A stretch of 27,513 nt of DNA from Apostichopus parvimensis (GCA_000934455.1 KN882218.1:272259-299771), one strand, 5' to 3'. Shown: positions 11,052-22,154, numbered from the stretch's first letter. Translations and numbers: made by a program. Notes: a model not told the origin generated them from the sequence alone.

Positions 11052-11598
11052 CGACATTTGACCTCCATGAAAAACAAAACGGATCATCTGCTCACCAAGG
11101 GCTACCAAACAACAAAGTTTAAAGTTCAAGTAACTTTCATTTCTTGAGATATCCTGTTTACAATGTTTTGCAGCATTTGACCTCTGGTGACCCCAAATGA
11201 CCTTTGACCTCCATCAAAAAGAATAGAGAACATCTAATCACTTAGAACTACCAACATACTAAGTTATGGTTCAAGCAACTTTCACTTCTTGATAAACAGT
11301 GTTTAGATGGTTTTCAGCCAATGACCTCTGGTGACACCAAATTACCTTTGACTTCCATAAGAACAATACAGTTGATTTGCTATTTAAGGTCAATTAACAG
11401 TCTAAGTTTAAATTTCAAGCATTGTTTACTTCTTGAGATACAGTGTTTACATTTTTTTCGCCTATGACCTCCGGTGATCTCTCAAATGACCCTTTGACCT
11501 CCATGAAAAAAATATAGAGAACATCTACTTACTAAGGGCTACCCACACACCAAGTTTGAAGTTCAAGCATCTTTGATTTCTTGAGATATTGTGCTTAC
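11052..11598. repeat. Tandem repeat of about 145 bp, four diverged copies, with nuclear-receptor half-sites
   Basis: Four units begin near 11052, 11198, 11342 and 11487, each starting with a version of TGACCTTTGACCTCCAT. Shared blocks then follow in order: AGAGAACATCT, GGGCTACCA, AAGTTTGAAGTTCAAG, ACTTTCATTTCTTGAGATA, then TGTTTACA, then TGACCTCTGGTGACCCC. Between units, half-sites of the TGACCT type occur at fixed spacing. At 11178-11210 there are four, with gaps of 4, 4 and 1 bases, ending in a perfect DR1. The fourth copy breaks off into a CA tract. It is probably part of a dispersed repeat family; no reading frame is kept. Confidence 0.85.
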
Positions 11599-11610
11599 GA
11601 GCCAAAGTGT

Positions 11611-11631
11611 CACATACACACACACACACAC
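11611..11631. repeat. CA microsatellite
   Basis: A (CA)n run with one interruption joins the fourth copy of the 145-bp repeat to a hairpin tail at 11651-11673. Simple-sequence DNA, probably carried as part of the same dispersed element. Confidence 0.8.
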
Positions 11632-11650
11632 GCCATCACCATCGCATAGA

Positions 11651-11673
11651 TTCCTTCGGCCTTCGGCAAGGAA
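11651..11673. other. Hairpin followed by an A-rich tail
   Basis: TTCCTT at 11651-11656 pairs with AAGGAA at 11668-11673 around an 11-base loop. Inside the loop GCC and GGC can pair across TTC. AATAAAAAA follows at once. The order, repeat then CA tract then hairpin then A-run, suggests the 3' end of a retroposed repeat, but no target-site duplication was found. Confidence 0.35.
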
Positions 11674-12554
11674 TAAAAAACTACAAGAACTCACACATTT
11701 TAGTTCAGCTGGATTATATTTTACAAAAAGCTTAATTATACAAGTATAAATGAACAACGGAAAAGTGGCTGGAAAGAGGATTTAAGTTTAAACTGTTACA
11801 CACAAAATAATCAGCATCTCATGAGTAATTATATACATAATCATGAGAGAGTATTAATACATAATTAGCCTTAACTGAACCGTCCTTGAAATTCATTGTA
11901 TTTTCAGTTAATTAGGTTTGATATTACCTTTCACATTACTTTTCTGAATATCAAGGCGAATATTAATTGGTAAGGTTGGGCCTACGTCATGGATAGAACC
12001 GAAGAATACAGTCTCTGGCCCTATACACCATTCATAGTTCATTAATTGTTTTTATCACTCAGCCGCTTGAAGAAGCATTGTTTATAACACAACCACCATT
12101 CTCTCTAATTATTACGAAGACCAACATTGTACTACAGAATTAGAAATACAACCATATATAGTAAGGCAGAAATATGACGGTGAAATGTGACCAGAAAAGA
12201 ACATAGAAAAGTATAAACAGAAACAAAGAATATGATAATAATGTTGATGTCGGGTTAACGGAAATCAACGGCTAAGATTCAATCTAAAGTTTGTAAAGTG
12301 ATGCCGGTCCGGTGTATTGTAAGCATCGGAGAGCTTCAGTTACAATATTATTTAAGAAATGTTTCTTGTGGATTAGACAACAACTGAACAGGTTCTGCTA
12401 CCTATCTCTCTCTCTTTCGATACTGAAAACATGAGATAAGAAAGTAAAAACATAACATTACAACATTTTTGACTGACCACAGCTACTTACTCTCAACAGT
12501 CAAGTTGACATAACTAATGTAATGACAGCAGATGCATGGTCACCTGACCTAAAC
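11674..12554. other. Non-coding spacer before the 30-bp array
   Basis: No gene seen. An AT-rich inverted repeat has TCTCATGA at 11817-11824 and TCATGAGA at 11841-11848, and a short CT tract lies near 12402-12416. The left junction of the array is at about 12555, where unique sequence meets the first unit without an obvious target duplication. Confidence 0.5.
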
Positions 12555-13435
12555 TTATTATACATATCATGTATGCCAATCAACCCATTATACATACCAT
12601 GTATGCCTATCAACACATTATACATACCATGTATGGCAATCTACCCATTAAACATACCATGTACATACCATGTATGCCAATCAACCCAGTATACATACCA
12701 TGTATACCAATCAACCCATTATACATATCATGTATGCCAATCAACCCATTATGCATACCATGTACATACCATGTTTGCCAATCAACCCATTATACATATC
12801 ATGTATGCCAATCTACCCATTATACATACCATGTACATACCATGTATGCCAATCAACCCATTATACATACCATGTATACCAATCAACCCATTATACATAC
12901 CATGTATGTCAATCAACCCATTATGCATACCAAGTACATACCATGTATGCCAATCAATTCATTATACATACCATGTATGCCAATTAACCCATTATACATA
13001 CCATGTATACCAATCAACCCATTATACATACCATGCTTGCCAATCAACCCATTATACATACCATGTATGCCAATTAACCCATTATGCATCCCAATCAACC
13101 CATTATGCATACCACGTATGCCAATCCACAAATTATATATACCATGTATGCCAATCAATTCATTATACATACCATGTATGCCAATCTACCCATTATACAT
13201 ACCATGTACATACCATGTATGCCAATCAATTCATTATACATACTATGTATGCCAATCAACCCATTATACATACCATGTTTACCAATCAACCCATTATACA
13301 TACCATGTTTGCCAATCAACCCATTATACATACCATGTATGCCAATCTAAACATTATACATACCATGTACATACCATGTATGCCAATCAATTCATTATAC
13401 ATACCATGTATGCCAATCTACCCATTATACATACC

Positions 13436-13960
13436 ATGTACATACCATGTATGCCAATCAACCCATGATACATACCATATATACCAATCAACCCATTATA
13501 CATACCATGTATGCCAATCAACCCATTATACATACCATGTATGCCAATCAACCCATTATGCATACCATGTACATACCATGTATGCCAATCAATTCATTAT
13601 ACATACCATGTATGCCAATCAACCCATTATACACACCATGTATACCAAACAACCCATTATGCATACCATGTATACCAATCAACCCATTATGCATACCATG
13701 TATACCAATCAACCCATTATGCATAACATGTACATACCATGTATGCCAATCAATTCATTATACATACCATGTATGTCAATCTACACATTATACATACCAT
13801 GTACATACCATGTATGCCAATCAACCCATTATACATACCATGTATGCCAATCAACCCATTATACATACCATGTATACCAATCAACCCATTATACATACCA
13901 TGTGTGCCAATCAACCCATTATGCATACCATGTACATACCATGTATGCAAATCACCCATT
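13436..13960. repeat. Higher-order segment A, partner at 15454-15890
   Basis: Rare unit variants occur in the same order in both blocks: CCCATGATACATACC, then TTATGCATAACATGTACAT, then ATGTCAATCTACACATT, then the 29-bp unit ATGCAAATCACCC. Offsets between matching sites are 2018, then 1988, then 1928 bp, so the two copies differ by loss of one and then two 30-bp units. The duplication straddles the N gap. Confidence 0.75.
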
Positions 13961-13974
13961 ATACATACCATGTA

Positions 13975-14483
13975 TACCAATCAACCCATTATACACACCA
14001 TGTATACCAATCAACCCATTATACATACCATGCTTTCCAATCAACCCATTATACATACCACGTATGCCAACTAACCCATTATGCATACCATGTATGCCAA
14101 TCAACCCATTATGCATACCACGTATGCCAATCAACCCATTATGCATACAATGTACATACCATGTATGCCAATCAATTCATTATACATACCATGTTTGCCA
14201 ATCAACCCATTATACTTACCATGTATGCCAATCTACCCATTATACATATCATGTACATACCATGTATGCCAATCAATTCATTATACATACCATGTATGCC
14301 AATCTACCCAATATACATACCATGTACATACCATGTATGCCAATCAACCCATTATACATACCATGTATACCAATCCACTCATTATACATACCATGCATGT
14401 CAATACACCCAGTATACATACCATGTATACCAATCAACCCATTATACATATCATGTATGCCAATCCATCCATTATGCATACCA
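13975..14483. repeat. Higher-order segment B, partner at 16238-16746
   Basis: The two blocks match at a constant offset of 2263 bp through a series of rare variants: ATACACACC, ATGCTTTCC, CGTATGCCAACTAACCC, GCATACAATGTACAT, ACTTACC, CCCAATATACA, ATGCATGTCAATACACCC and CCAATCCATCC. A few substitutions separate them. This is a recent block duplication inside the array of about 500 bp, or about 16 units. Confidence 0.8.
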
Positions 14484-14558
14484 TGTACATACCATGTTTG
14501 CCAATCAACCCATTATACATATCATGTATGCCAATCTACCCATTATACATACCATGTA

Positions 14559-15428
14559 NNNNNNNNNNNNNNNNNNNNNNNNNNNNNNNNNNNNNNNNNN
14601 NNNNNNNNNNNNNNNNNNNNNNNNNNNNNNNNNNNNNNNNNNNNNNNNNNNNNNNNNNNNNNNNNNNNNNNNNNNNNNNNNNNNNNNNNNNNNNNNNNNN
14701 NNNNNNNNNNNNNNNNNNNNNNNNNNNNNNNNNNNNNNNNNNNNNNNNNNNNNNNNNNNNNNNNNNNNNNNNNNNNNNNNNNNNNNNNNNNNNNNNNNNN
14801 NNNNNNNNNNNNNNNNNNNNNNNNNNNNNNNNNNNNNNNNNNNNNNNNNNNNNNNNNNNNNNNNNNNNNNNNNNNNNNNNNNNNNNNNNNNNNNNNNNNN
14901 NNNNNNNNNNNNNNNNNNNNNNNNNNNNNNNNNNNNNNNNNNNNNNNNNNNNNNNNNNNNNNNNNNNNNNNNNNNNNNNNNNNNNNNNNNNNNNNNNNNN
15001 NNNNNNNNNNNNNNNNNNNNNNNNNNNNNNNNNNNNNNNNNNNNNNNNNNNNNNNNNNNNNNNNNNNNNNNNNNNNNNNNNNNNNNNNNNNNNNNNNNNN
15101 NNNNNNNNNNNNNNNNNNNNNNNNNNNNNNNNNNNNNNNNNNNNNNNNNNNNNNNNNNNNNNNNNNNNNNNNNNNNNNNNNNNNNNNNNNNNNNNNNNNN
15201 NNNNNNNNNNNNNNNNNNNNNNNNNNNNNNNNNNNNNNNNNNNNNNNNNNNNNNNNNNNNNNNNNNNNNNNNNNNNNNNNNNNNNNNNNNNNNNNNNNNN
15301 NNNNNNNNNNNNNNNNNNNNNNNNNNNNNNNNNNNNNNNNNNNNNNNNNNNNNNNNNNNNNNNNNNNNNNNNNNNNNNNNNNNNNNNNNNNNNNNNNNNN
15401 NNNNNNNNNNNNNNNNNNNNNNNNNNNN
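14559..15428. other. Assembly gap of 870 N
   Basis: The N run lies wholly inside the minisatellite, beginning after ACCATGTA and ending before TGCCAATCAACCC. The length is 29 times 30, and the ATGTA before the gap and ATGTACAT after it are exactly 900 bp apart, so the stated size keeps the 30-bp register. The real length is unknown. Apparent ORFs spanning it are not meaningful. Confidence 0.98.
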
Positions 15429-18325
15429 TGCCAATCAACCCATTATACATACCATGTACATACCATGTATGCCAATCAACCCATGATACATACCATGTAT
15501 ACCAATCAACCCATTATACATACCATGTATGCCAATCAACCCATTATACATACCATGTATGCCAATCAACCCATTATGCATACCATGTACATACCATGTA
15601 TGCCAATCAATTCATTATACATACCATGTATACCAATCAACCCATTATACATACCATGTATACCAATAAACCCATTATGCATACCATGTATACCAATCAA
15701 CCCATTATGCATAACATGTACATACCATGTATGCCAATCAATTCATTATACATACCATGTATGTCAATCTACACATTATACATACCATGTACATACCATG
15801 TATGCCAATCAACCCATTATACATACCATGTACACCAATCAACCCATTATACATACCATGTACATACCATGTATGCAAATCACCCATTATACATACCATG
15901 TATACCAATCAACCCATTATACATACCATGTGTGCCAATCAACCCATTATACATACCATGTACATACCATGTATGCCAATCAATTCATTATACATACCAT
16001 GTTTGCCAATCAACCCATTATACATACCATGTATGCCAATCAACCCATTATACATACCATGTATGCCAATCTACCCATTATACATACCATGTAAATATCA
16101 TGTATGTGCCAATCAACCCACTATACATACCATGTATACCAATCAACCCATTATACATACCATGTATGCTAATCAACCCATTATGCATACCAAGTACATA
16201 CCATGTATGCCAATCAATTCATTATACATATCATGTATGCCAATCAACCCATTATACACACCATGTATACCAATCAACCCATTATACATACCATGCTTTC
16301 CAATCAACCCATTATACATTCCACGTATGCCAACTAACCCATTATGCATACCATGTATGCCAATCAACCCATTATGCATACCACGTATGCAAATCAACCC
16401 ATTATGCATACAATGTACATACCATGTATGCCAATCAATTCATTATACATACCATGTTTGCCAATCAACCCATTTAACTTACCATGTATGCCAATCTACC
16501 CATGATACATATCATGTACATACCATGTATGCCAATCAATTCATTATACATACCATGTATGCCAATCTACCCAATATACATACCATGTACATACCATGTA
16601 TGCCAATCAACCCATTTTACATACCATGTATACCAATCCACCCATTATACATACCATGCATGTCAATACACCCATTATACATACCATGTATGCCAATCTA
16701 CCCATTATACATACCATGTATGCCAATCCATCCATTATACATAACATGTGTGCCATTTAACCCAGTATACATGTATGCAAATCAACCCATTATACATAAC
16801 ATGTACATACCATGTATGCCAATCTACCCATTATACATACCATGTACATACTATGTATGCCAATCAACCCATTATACATACCATGTATGCCAATCAACCA
16901 ATTATACATACCATATACATACCATGTATGCCAATCAATTCATTATACATACCATGTATGCCAATCAACCCATTATACATACCATGTATACCAATCAACC
17001 CATTATACATACCATGTATGCCAATCAACCCATTATACATCCAATCAACCCATTATACATACCATGTATGCCAATCAACCCATTATACATAACATGTATG
17101 TCAATCAACCCATTATACATACCATGTTGCCAATCAACCCATTTTACATACCATGTATGGCAATCCAACCATTATACATACCATGTATGCCAATCCACCC
17201 ATTATACATACCATGTATGCCAATCAACCCATCATACATACCATGTATGCCAATCAACCCATGATACATACCATGTACATACCATGTATGCTAATCAACC
17301 CATTATACATACCATGTATACCAATCAACCCATTATGCATACCATGTACCTACCTTGTATGCCAATCAATTCATCATACATACCATGTATGCCAATCAAC
17401 CCATTATACATACCATGTATACCAATCAACCCATTATACATACCATTTTGCCAATCAACCCATTATACATACCATGTATGCCAATCTACCCATTATACAT
17501 ACCATGTACATACCATGTATGCCAATCAATTCATTATACATACCATGTATGCCAATCTACCCATTATACATACCATGTACATACCATGTATGCCAATCAA
17601 CCCATTATACATACCATGTATGCCAATGAACCAATTATACATACCATATACATACCATGTATGCCAATCAATTCATTATACATACCATGTATGCCAATCA
17701 ACCCATTATACATACCATGTATGCCAATCAACCCATTATGCATACCATGTACATACCATGTATGCCAATCAATTCATTATACATACCATGTATGGCAATC
17801 AACCCATTATACATACCATGTATACCAATCAACCCATTATACGTACCATGCTTGCCAATCAACCCATTATACATACCATGTTTGCCAATCAACCCATATA
17901 CATACCATGTATGCCAATCTACCCATTATACATACCATGTACATACCATGTATGCCAATCAACCCATTATACATACCATGTATACCATTGAACCCATTAT
18001 GCATACCATGTACATACCATGTATGCCAATCAATTCATTATACATACCATTTTTGCCAATCAACCCATTATACATACCATGTATACCAATCAACCCATTA
18101 TACATACCATGTATGCCAATCAACCCATTATACATACCATGTATGCCAATCAACCCATTATACATACCATGTATGCCAATCAACCCATTATACATACCAT
18201 GTATGCCAATCAACCCATTATACATACCATGTATGCCAATCAACCCATTATACAGCATAACTACATTACTCAAATGCACATATTAGCACAACTTTTTTAA
18301 ACGTCATGCCACCCTGCATACATCT

Positions 18326-18340
18326 CCCCCCCCCCCCCCC
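18326..18340. repeat. C15 homopolymer
   Basis: Fifteen consecutive C after CATCT, 72 bp beyond the right end of the minisatellite. Simple-sequence DNA, with length likely uncertain. Confidence 0.85.
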
Positions 18341-18857
18341 TTTAAGCAAAGAAAAAAGAGATGGTAACTTAGTTATTAGTTTTTGTGGTTAGAATAGATG
18401 ATATAGCACATTTAAATAACTAGTCAGCAAACTATCATAGCATATTCTGACAAATCATTATGAAACAAAGATGGGTATAAGAGGAATGGTGTAACAGAAA
18501 CAATACCACTAAAAGATATAAACCCATCAATGACTATTAACTTAGAGATGCTAACAATGCCCATCTCACACAAACAAGAATGTCAGCGTAATATATTACA
18601 TCAGTGCTAGACTGAAGACTTGAGTAGACACACGTCTGAATTTACACCCCAAAAAAAACATAAACAAAGAAACATAACAAACTCTACGAAAGATAGAAAG
18701 TCTATTACCATGACTATTATCTAACCTTTTCTCGATACAATGTGACTGTGCTATGCAATCTTAACAATATATTATTTGTAATTAGAGCTTGGGTTCTCAA
18801 AGTTGTAAAACAAAAGAATGGCTTAGTGTAATATATTTTTTCAATGAATTTAACATA

Positions 18858-19151
18858 ATGGATCAAATCAAGGTATATCTGTTCCCACTGATAGAGTATT
18901 TCGTTATGGGATCAATAAAATTTGTGTTTGGGGATATCAAGGTGAATAGGCTTTGGTTATTCAATGCACAAAACATACACAGCAATACAGCAGCATGTCA
19001 ACAACATGTTCACAGAAAGATTTTAGCTTGTAGCAAAGCACCATATCATACCAATGTACCAAGAATTGGAAAGAAATATATTTTGTGCATTCCAAACAAA
19101 ATGAAAATTAATAAAGTGACCTGTATCTGTAATATCTTGTTAACCAAATAG
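18858..19151 (+). CDS. Unrecognised 97-codon ORF, doubtful
   Basis: The frame is open from about 18789, but the first ATG is at 18858, giving MDQIKVYLFPLIEYF and ending in TAG at 19149-19151. It has a hydrophobic N-terminal stretch (VYLFPLIEYFVMGSIKFVF), five Cys and many Lys. I recognise no family, and there are no flanking splice signals or neighbours that support it. A length near 100 codons is not improbable by chance. Listed only because it is the longest non-repetitive + strand frame outside the NLR exon. Confidence 0.12.
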   Translation: MDQIKVYLFPLIEYFVMGSIKFVFGDIKVNRLWLFNAQNIHSNTAACQQHVHRKILACSKAPYHTNVPRIGKKYILCIPNKMKINKVTCICNILLTK

Positions 19152-20133
19152 GAACATCTACATCTCAGGTTCTGATAAATAACATCTCCGTTGGTATTAG
19201 TCTGTCAATAAGTCATATCAAAACAGTTTGTGCTTTCATTTGTTATCATTTTGATTTTGGAGGAAGGGTGAAAGGAAAGGCTGGTTTAAGGTCTAATTGA
19301 TGCCTTATTGTATCATGTCACTAATAATAACCAGTAACTTCATTTCCACCTGACACCCCTCCCCTTACACACTCTTATAACATAATTACTGAATTACACA
19401 ATAGCTTTAAGGACATAAAAAGAATACAAAATGCATTAAGGATGTCAGATGACATAACATGCTGAATCCTACAAGAACTGGCCATATTGTGTTATATGAT
19501 CTTCTGTGATAGAATCATAAACTATTGCTTGTCATAATAATCAATACATATCAGTGTCCATGACAACTATTTAATATGATGGGATGGGTGGACATTGTCA
19601 TAAATTACATAATATCTATTCAACCTGGGGACAGTGACAACAGAAAGCCTTCATTAGCATTAGATACTCAAATGGGAATGAACTGTTTCATAATGAAACA
19701 ATGGATGTCCAATGACCATTAACATTGGTCAGATTTGAAAGATTAGAGATGACCATGGCTATAATATAGAAATCACATTAGAATGTCCTCCTATTGAAGC
19801 CTACAGTTATGGTACAAGTTGTGGAGATGATGCTACAATTAGAGAAACACTGAACAAAAGAGGTCTCACAAAACCCGTCAGTCTAAGACACAACCTTTAG
19901 CAGTATTCTAACTAGATTGTTCATATGTTATGTCTTGTTTTGCAGTGATTGGAATTGATGGGGGTTGGGGAAGGGGGAGCTGGATGATAGACTTTCCGTT
20001 GGGGAAATTTCCCTAAAGGGATCATCTGATACATCATGGAGTAAAAATATCCAATTAAAACACTTGTATTCTCATGGAAGAGGGGGATGGGTGGGTGGGG
20101 TAAGAATCAGGTGGTCGACCATGCAATCATTAC

Positions 20134-20191
20134 CCTGCTCATGAAAACTGTACACATTTCTTCCAAAAGCTGTAATCCGGATATGGTAAAT
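20134..20191 (-). CDS. Candidate internal exon, minus strand
   Basis: On the minus strand the acceptor CAGCCTTTTAGAG ends at 20192 and a donor CAGG|GTAATG begins at 20133. The 58-nt exon reads IYHIRITAFGRNVYSFHEQ plus one base. It begins in phase 0, the phase in which the upstream candidate exon (25918-25727) ends. The AFGR string following a hydrophobic/basic run recalls the prodomain of ADAMTS-type proteases (LxxAFGRxxxLxL), but the Leu pattern after it is missing, so I would not name the family. The donor is not optimal. Confidence 0.2.
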
Positions 20192-20230
20192 CTCTAAAAG
20201 GCTGATCTCAGAACTGAATAATTCCAGTTT

Positions 20231-20249
20231 AGGGCAGGTCCAAGCTATT
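20231..20249 (+). repeat. Left terminal inverted repeat
   Basis: AGGGCAGGTCCAAGCTATT, identical in reverse complement to 22155-22173. The first motif copy follows 6 bp later. It lies about 40 bp from the acceptor side of the minus-strand exon candidate. Confidence 0.85.
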
Positions 20250-22154
20250 TGCACTGTGACGTACGGGACATTTCAGAGACTTAATTGTGTCTAAAAGTTA
20301 TAAAAATAATCAATTTTCCAGAAACTTTTTCAGGTTTTCATATTTTTTATTGCTGCTACTTTATAACAAACTTATGAAGATTTCCTACACTTGCTTTAAT
20401 TAGGTCCCATCTTAATTAATGTACAGTGTGACGTACGGGACCAGAGAATTCTGTGTTTTTTTTTTACTAAAGAGCAAAGCTGAAATCCCTCTGAAATTAG
20501 GAGGGCAGTGATCAAGGTGTTATAACCAGTGAATAGCCTAACCTTCCAAGTGCTAAGCTGTAACATATTAGAAAAAAATATGAAGCCATTCCAGTACAGT
20601 AATTACACAAATGAAAATTGTCCTGTGACGCATGGGACATGTGACGTACGGGACAATTTGTCCATATACAAATTGACTATGAATACTCATATTTTTATTC
20701 CTGAATATACCATAACAAGCTGATTTCTACATAATAACATTAATTTGGATATGCCAGAACAATGTCATTGGTAATTTCCTGCCATATTTCCTTCTTTCTG
20801 GGATACGGATCTCTTCGAAGAGAGCAGTGACTGCACTTGTGAGATCATTCCACTACATAAAACATGGAATGCGTAAAGTATTAATCTACTCTACACATAC
20901 ATCAAATACTCATAACATCAATTCTAGCTTTGTTAGACCACAAATGATTCAAGATGCAAAGTTTTGGTGCAAAACTGTTTTGGTATATACTGTACAACAC
21001 TGTATCATACTCCCCACTATTGACCCTAAAAGTTGAAATATCTTCCATCCCATTCAAAACATACCAAAATGTCCACAGTAACATCCACGTAATGTCCATC
21101 TATGAAACTAGTACAACAAAGAAAACTCTATAGACCTAATACTGGTTATTAAACAAACTCATGAGTGATCATATGTCCTCTGCAAAAATTGGGCGAGCGA
21201 AACTCTACACTTGTAACTAAAAATCAATATGTCTACTATCTAAGTTCAGGACACAAGAACATTGTTGCACAGTCATGATAGTCACATTTCACAATGGGCC
21301 TACTAAATGTTGAAATGCAAACTCAACATTCTTGAAGTCGTCCTCATTCAATGTCAATTTTGAATAGCATTGTAGATGATTCTGTATCCCACACACACAC
21401 AATTGACTTCCCGATAGTTTATTGAACAACACCTGGGCTGTTGGTGGTCATCAGTCAATAGTATATTTGGTGCCATGATGTGCTCTTCAGGCATGCAGGG
21501 ATTATAAGTTGCAACTACCAGCTTTCAACAAAATAAATTTGTAAGCATTGGAAAGTTTCCAGTAGAGGTCCCCATTGGAGAAATGCATGTTTAGTATGTA
21601 TAAATACAGGATTTCCACCACACTATGTCCCGTACGTCACATTTTGTCCTGTACGTCACATTTTTAAATTTGATAATTAGATTTGCAGTGAATATTATTT
21701 CAATTTTATGGGGATGGATTTTGTTGAGCAATGTTCTTAATTAGAACTTTATAGAATTTCACAAAAAAAAAATTGTTTCTCCATATCAAAACTTGAAAAA
21801 AAGTGCTGAAAATTGTGACGTACGGGACATCAGTATTTGGACACTAGCTAATTAGCATATTTAATTGATGAACCCCCAAACATAATATGTCAAAATTATT
21901 GGAAGGAAGGGTGTATCATGCCCCACATAACTTATATTCAATTAGTTCATATTGCTGGCAGGGAAATAGAATTCCAAATGTCCCGTACGTCACACTGTAA
22001 TTTAAATTGATGCAAATTAGCCGGCTGTAATTGTTCGAATAGGCAAAAAAATTCAAAAAAAATATGAATATCTGAAACTTCAATAATTCAGCTTTAACAT
22101 GACACCACATTTAGGGTGCTGGAGTAAAGTTTGAAATTTGGCTTCTAGGGATAC

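Larger units (their letters stand above)
12555..18254. repeat. 30-bp minisatellite array (30/41-bp units), about 150 visible copies
   Basis: The basic unit is 30 bp and contains ATACATACCATGTATGCC followed by a CAACCCATT block; CCAATCA spans the join. About 30 units carry an 11-bp duplication of TACATACCATG, making 41 bp and creating ATGTACAT; these often precede a unit reading CAATTCATT. Distances between successive ATGTACAT sites before the gap are mostly 71, 101, 131 or 161, that is 41 plus multiples of 30. Recurrent variants are TATACC for TATGCC, TTTGCC, ATGCATACC and ATCTACCC. The unit holds no CpG and has 9 C to 2 G on the + strand. No stop occurs in any forward frame of the unit, so the long ORFs here are artefacts. 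Units lost or gained 1-2 bases at 13086, 13945, 16101, 17127 and 17448. Confidence 0.97.
18255..20133. other. Non-coding stretch after the array
   Basis: The array ends at 18254 in CATTATACAG and unique AT-rich DNA follows. Apart from C15 at 18326-18340 and a weak ORF at 18858-19151, nothing is recognisable. Purine-rich GGGG tracts lie near 19960-19980 and 20083-20100. No further exon of the minus-strand candidate gene could be identified here. Confidence 0.5.

Noticed and set aside
12555..18254. CRISPR array
   Set aside because: The units are contiguous and diverge gradually with no unique spacers, and the genome is eukaryotic.
12522..18300. Many long ORFs on both strands, up to 1190 codons, across the minisatellite
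   Set aside because: They arise because the 30-bp unit contains no stop in three forward frames and two reverse frames. They overlap each other in all frames, cross the N gap, and switch frame at 11-bp insertions.
18789..18857. N-terminal part of the ORF ending at 19151
   Set aside because: It opens with TTG. In a nuclear animal gene the first usable ATG is 18858, and even that frame is doubtful.
21911..22123. Transposase coding region within the foldback element
   Set aside because: The short frames inside (such as 22110-21916 minus and 20827-21036 plus) show no catalytic motif. The element appears non-autonomous.
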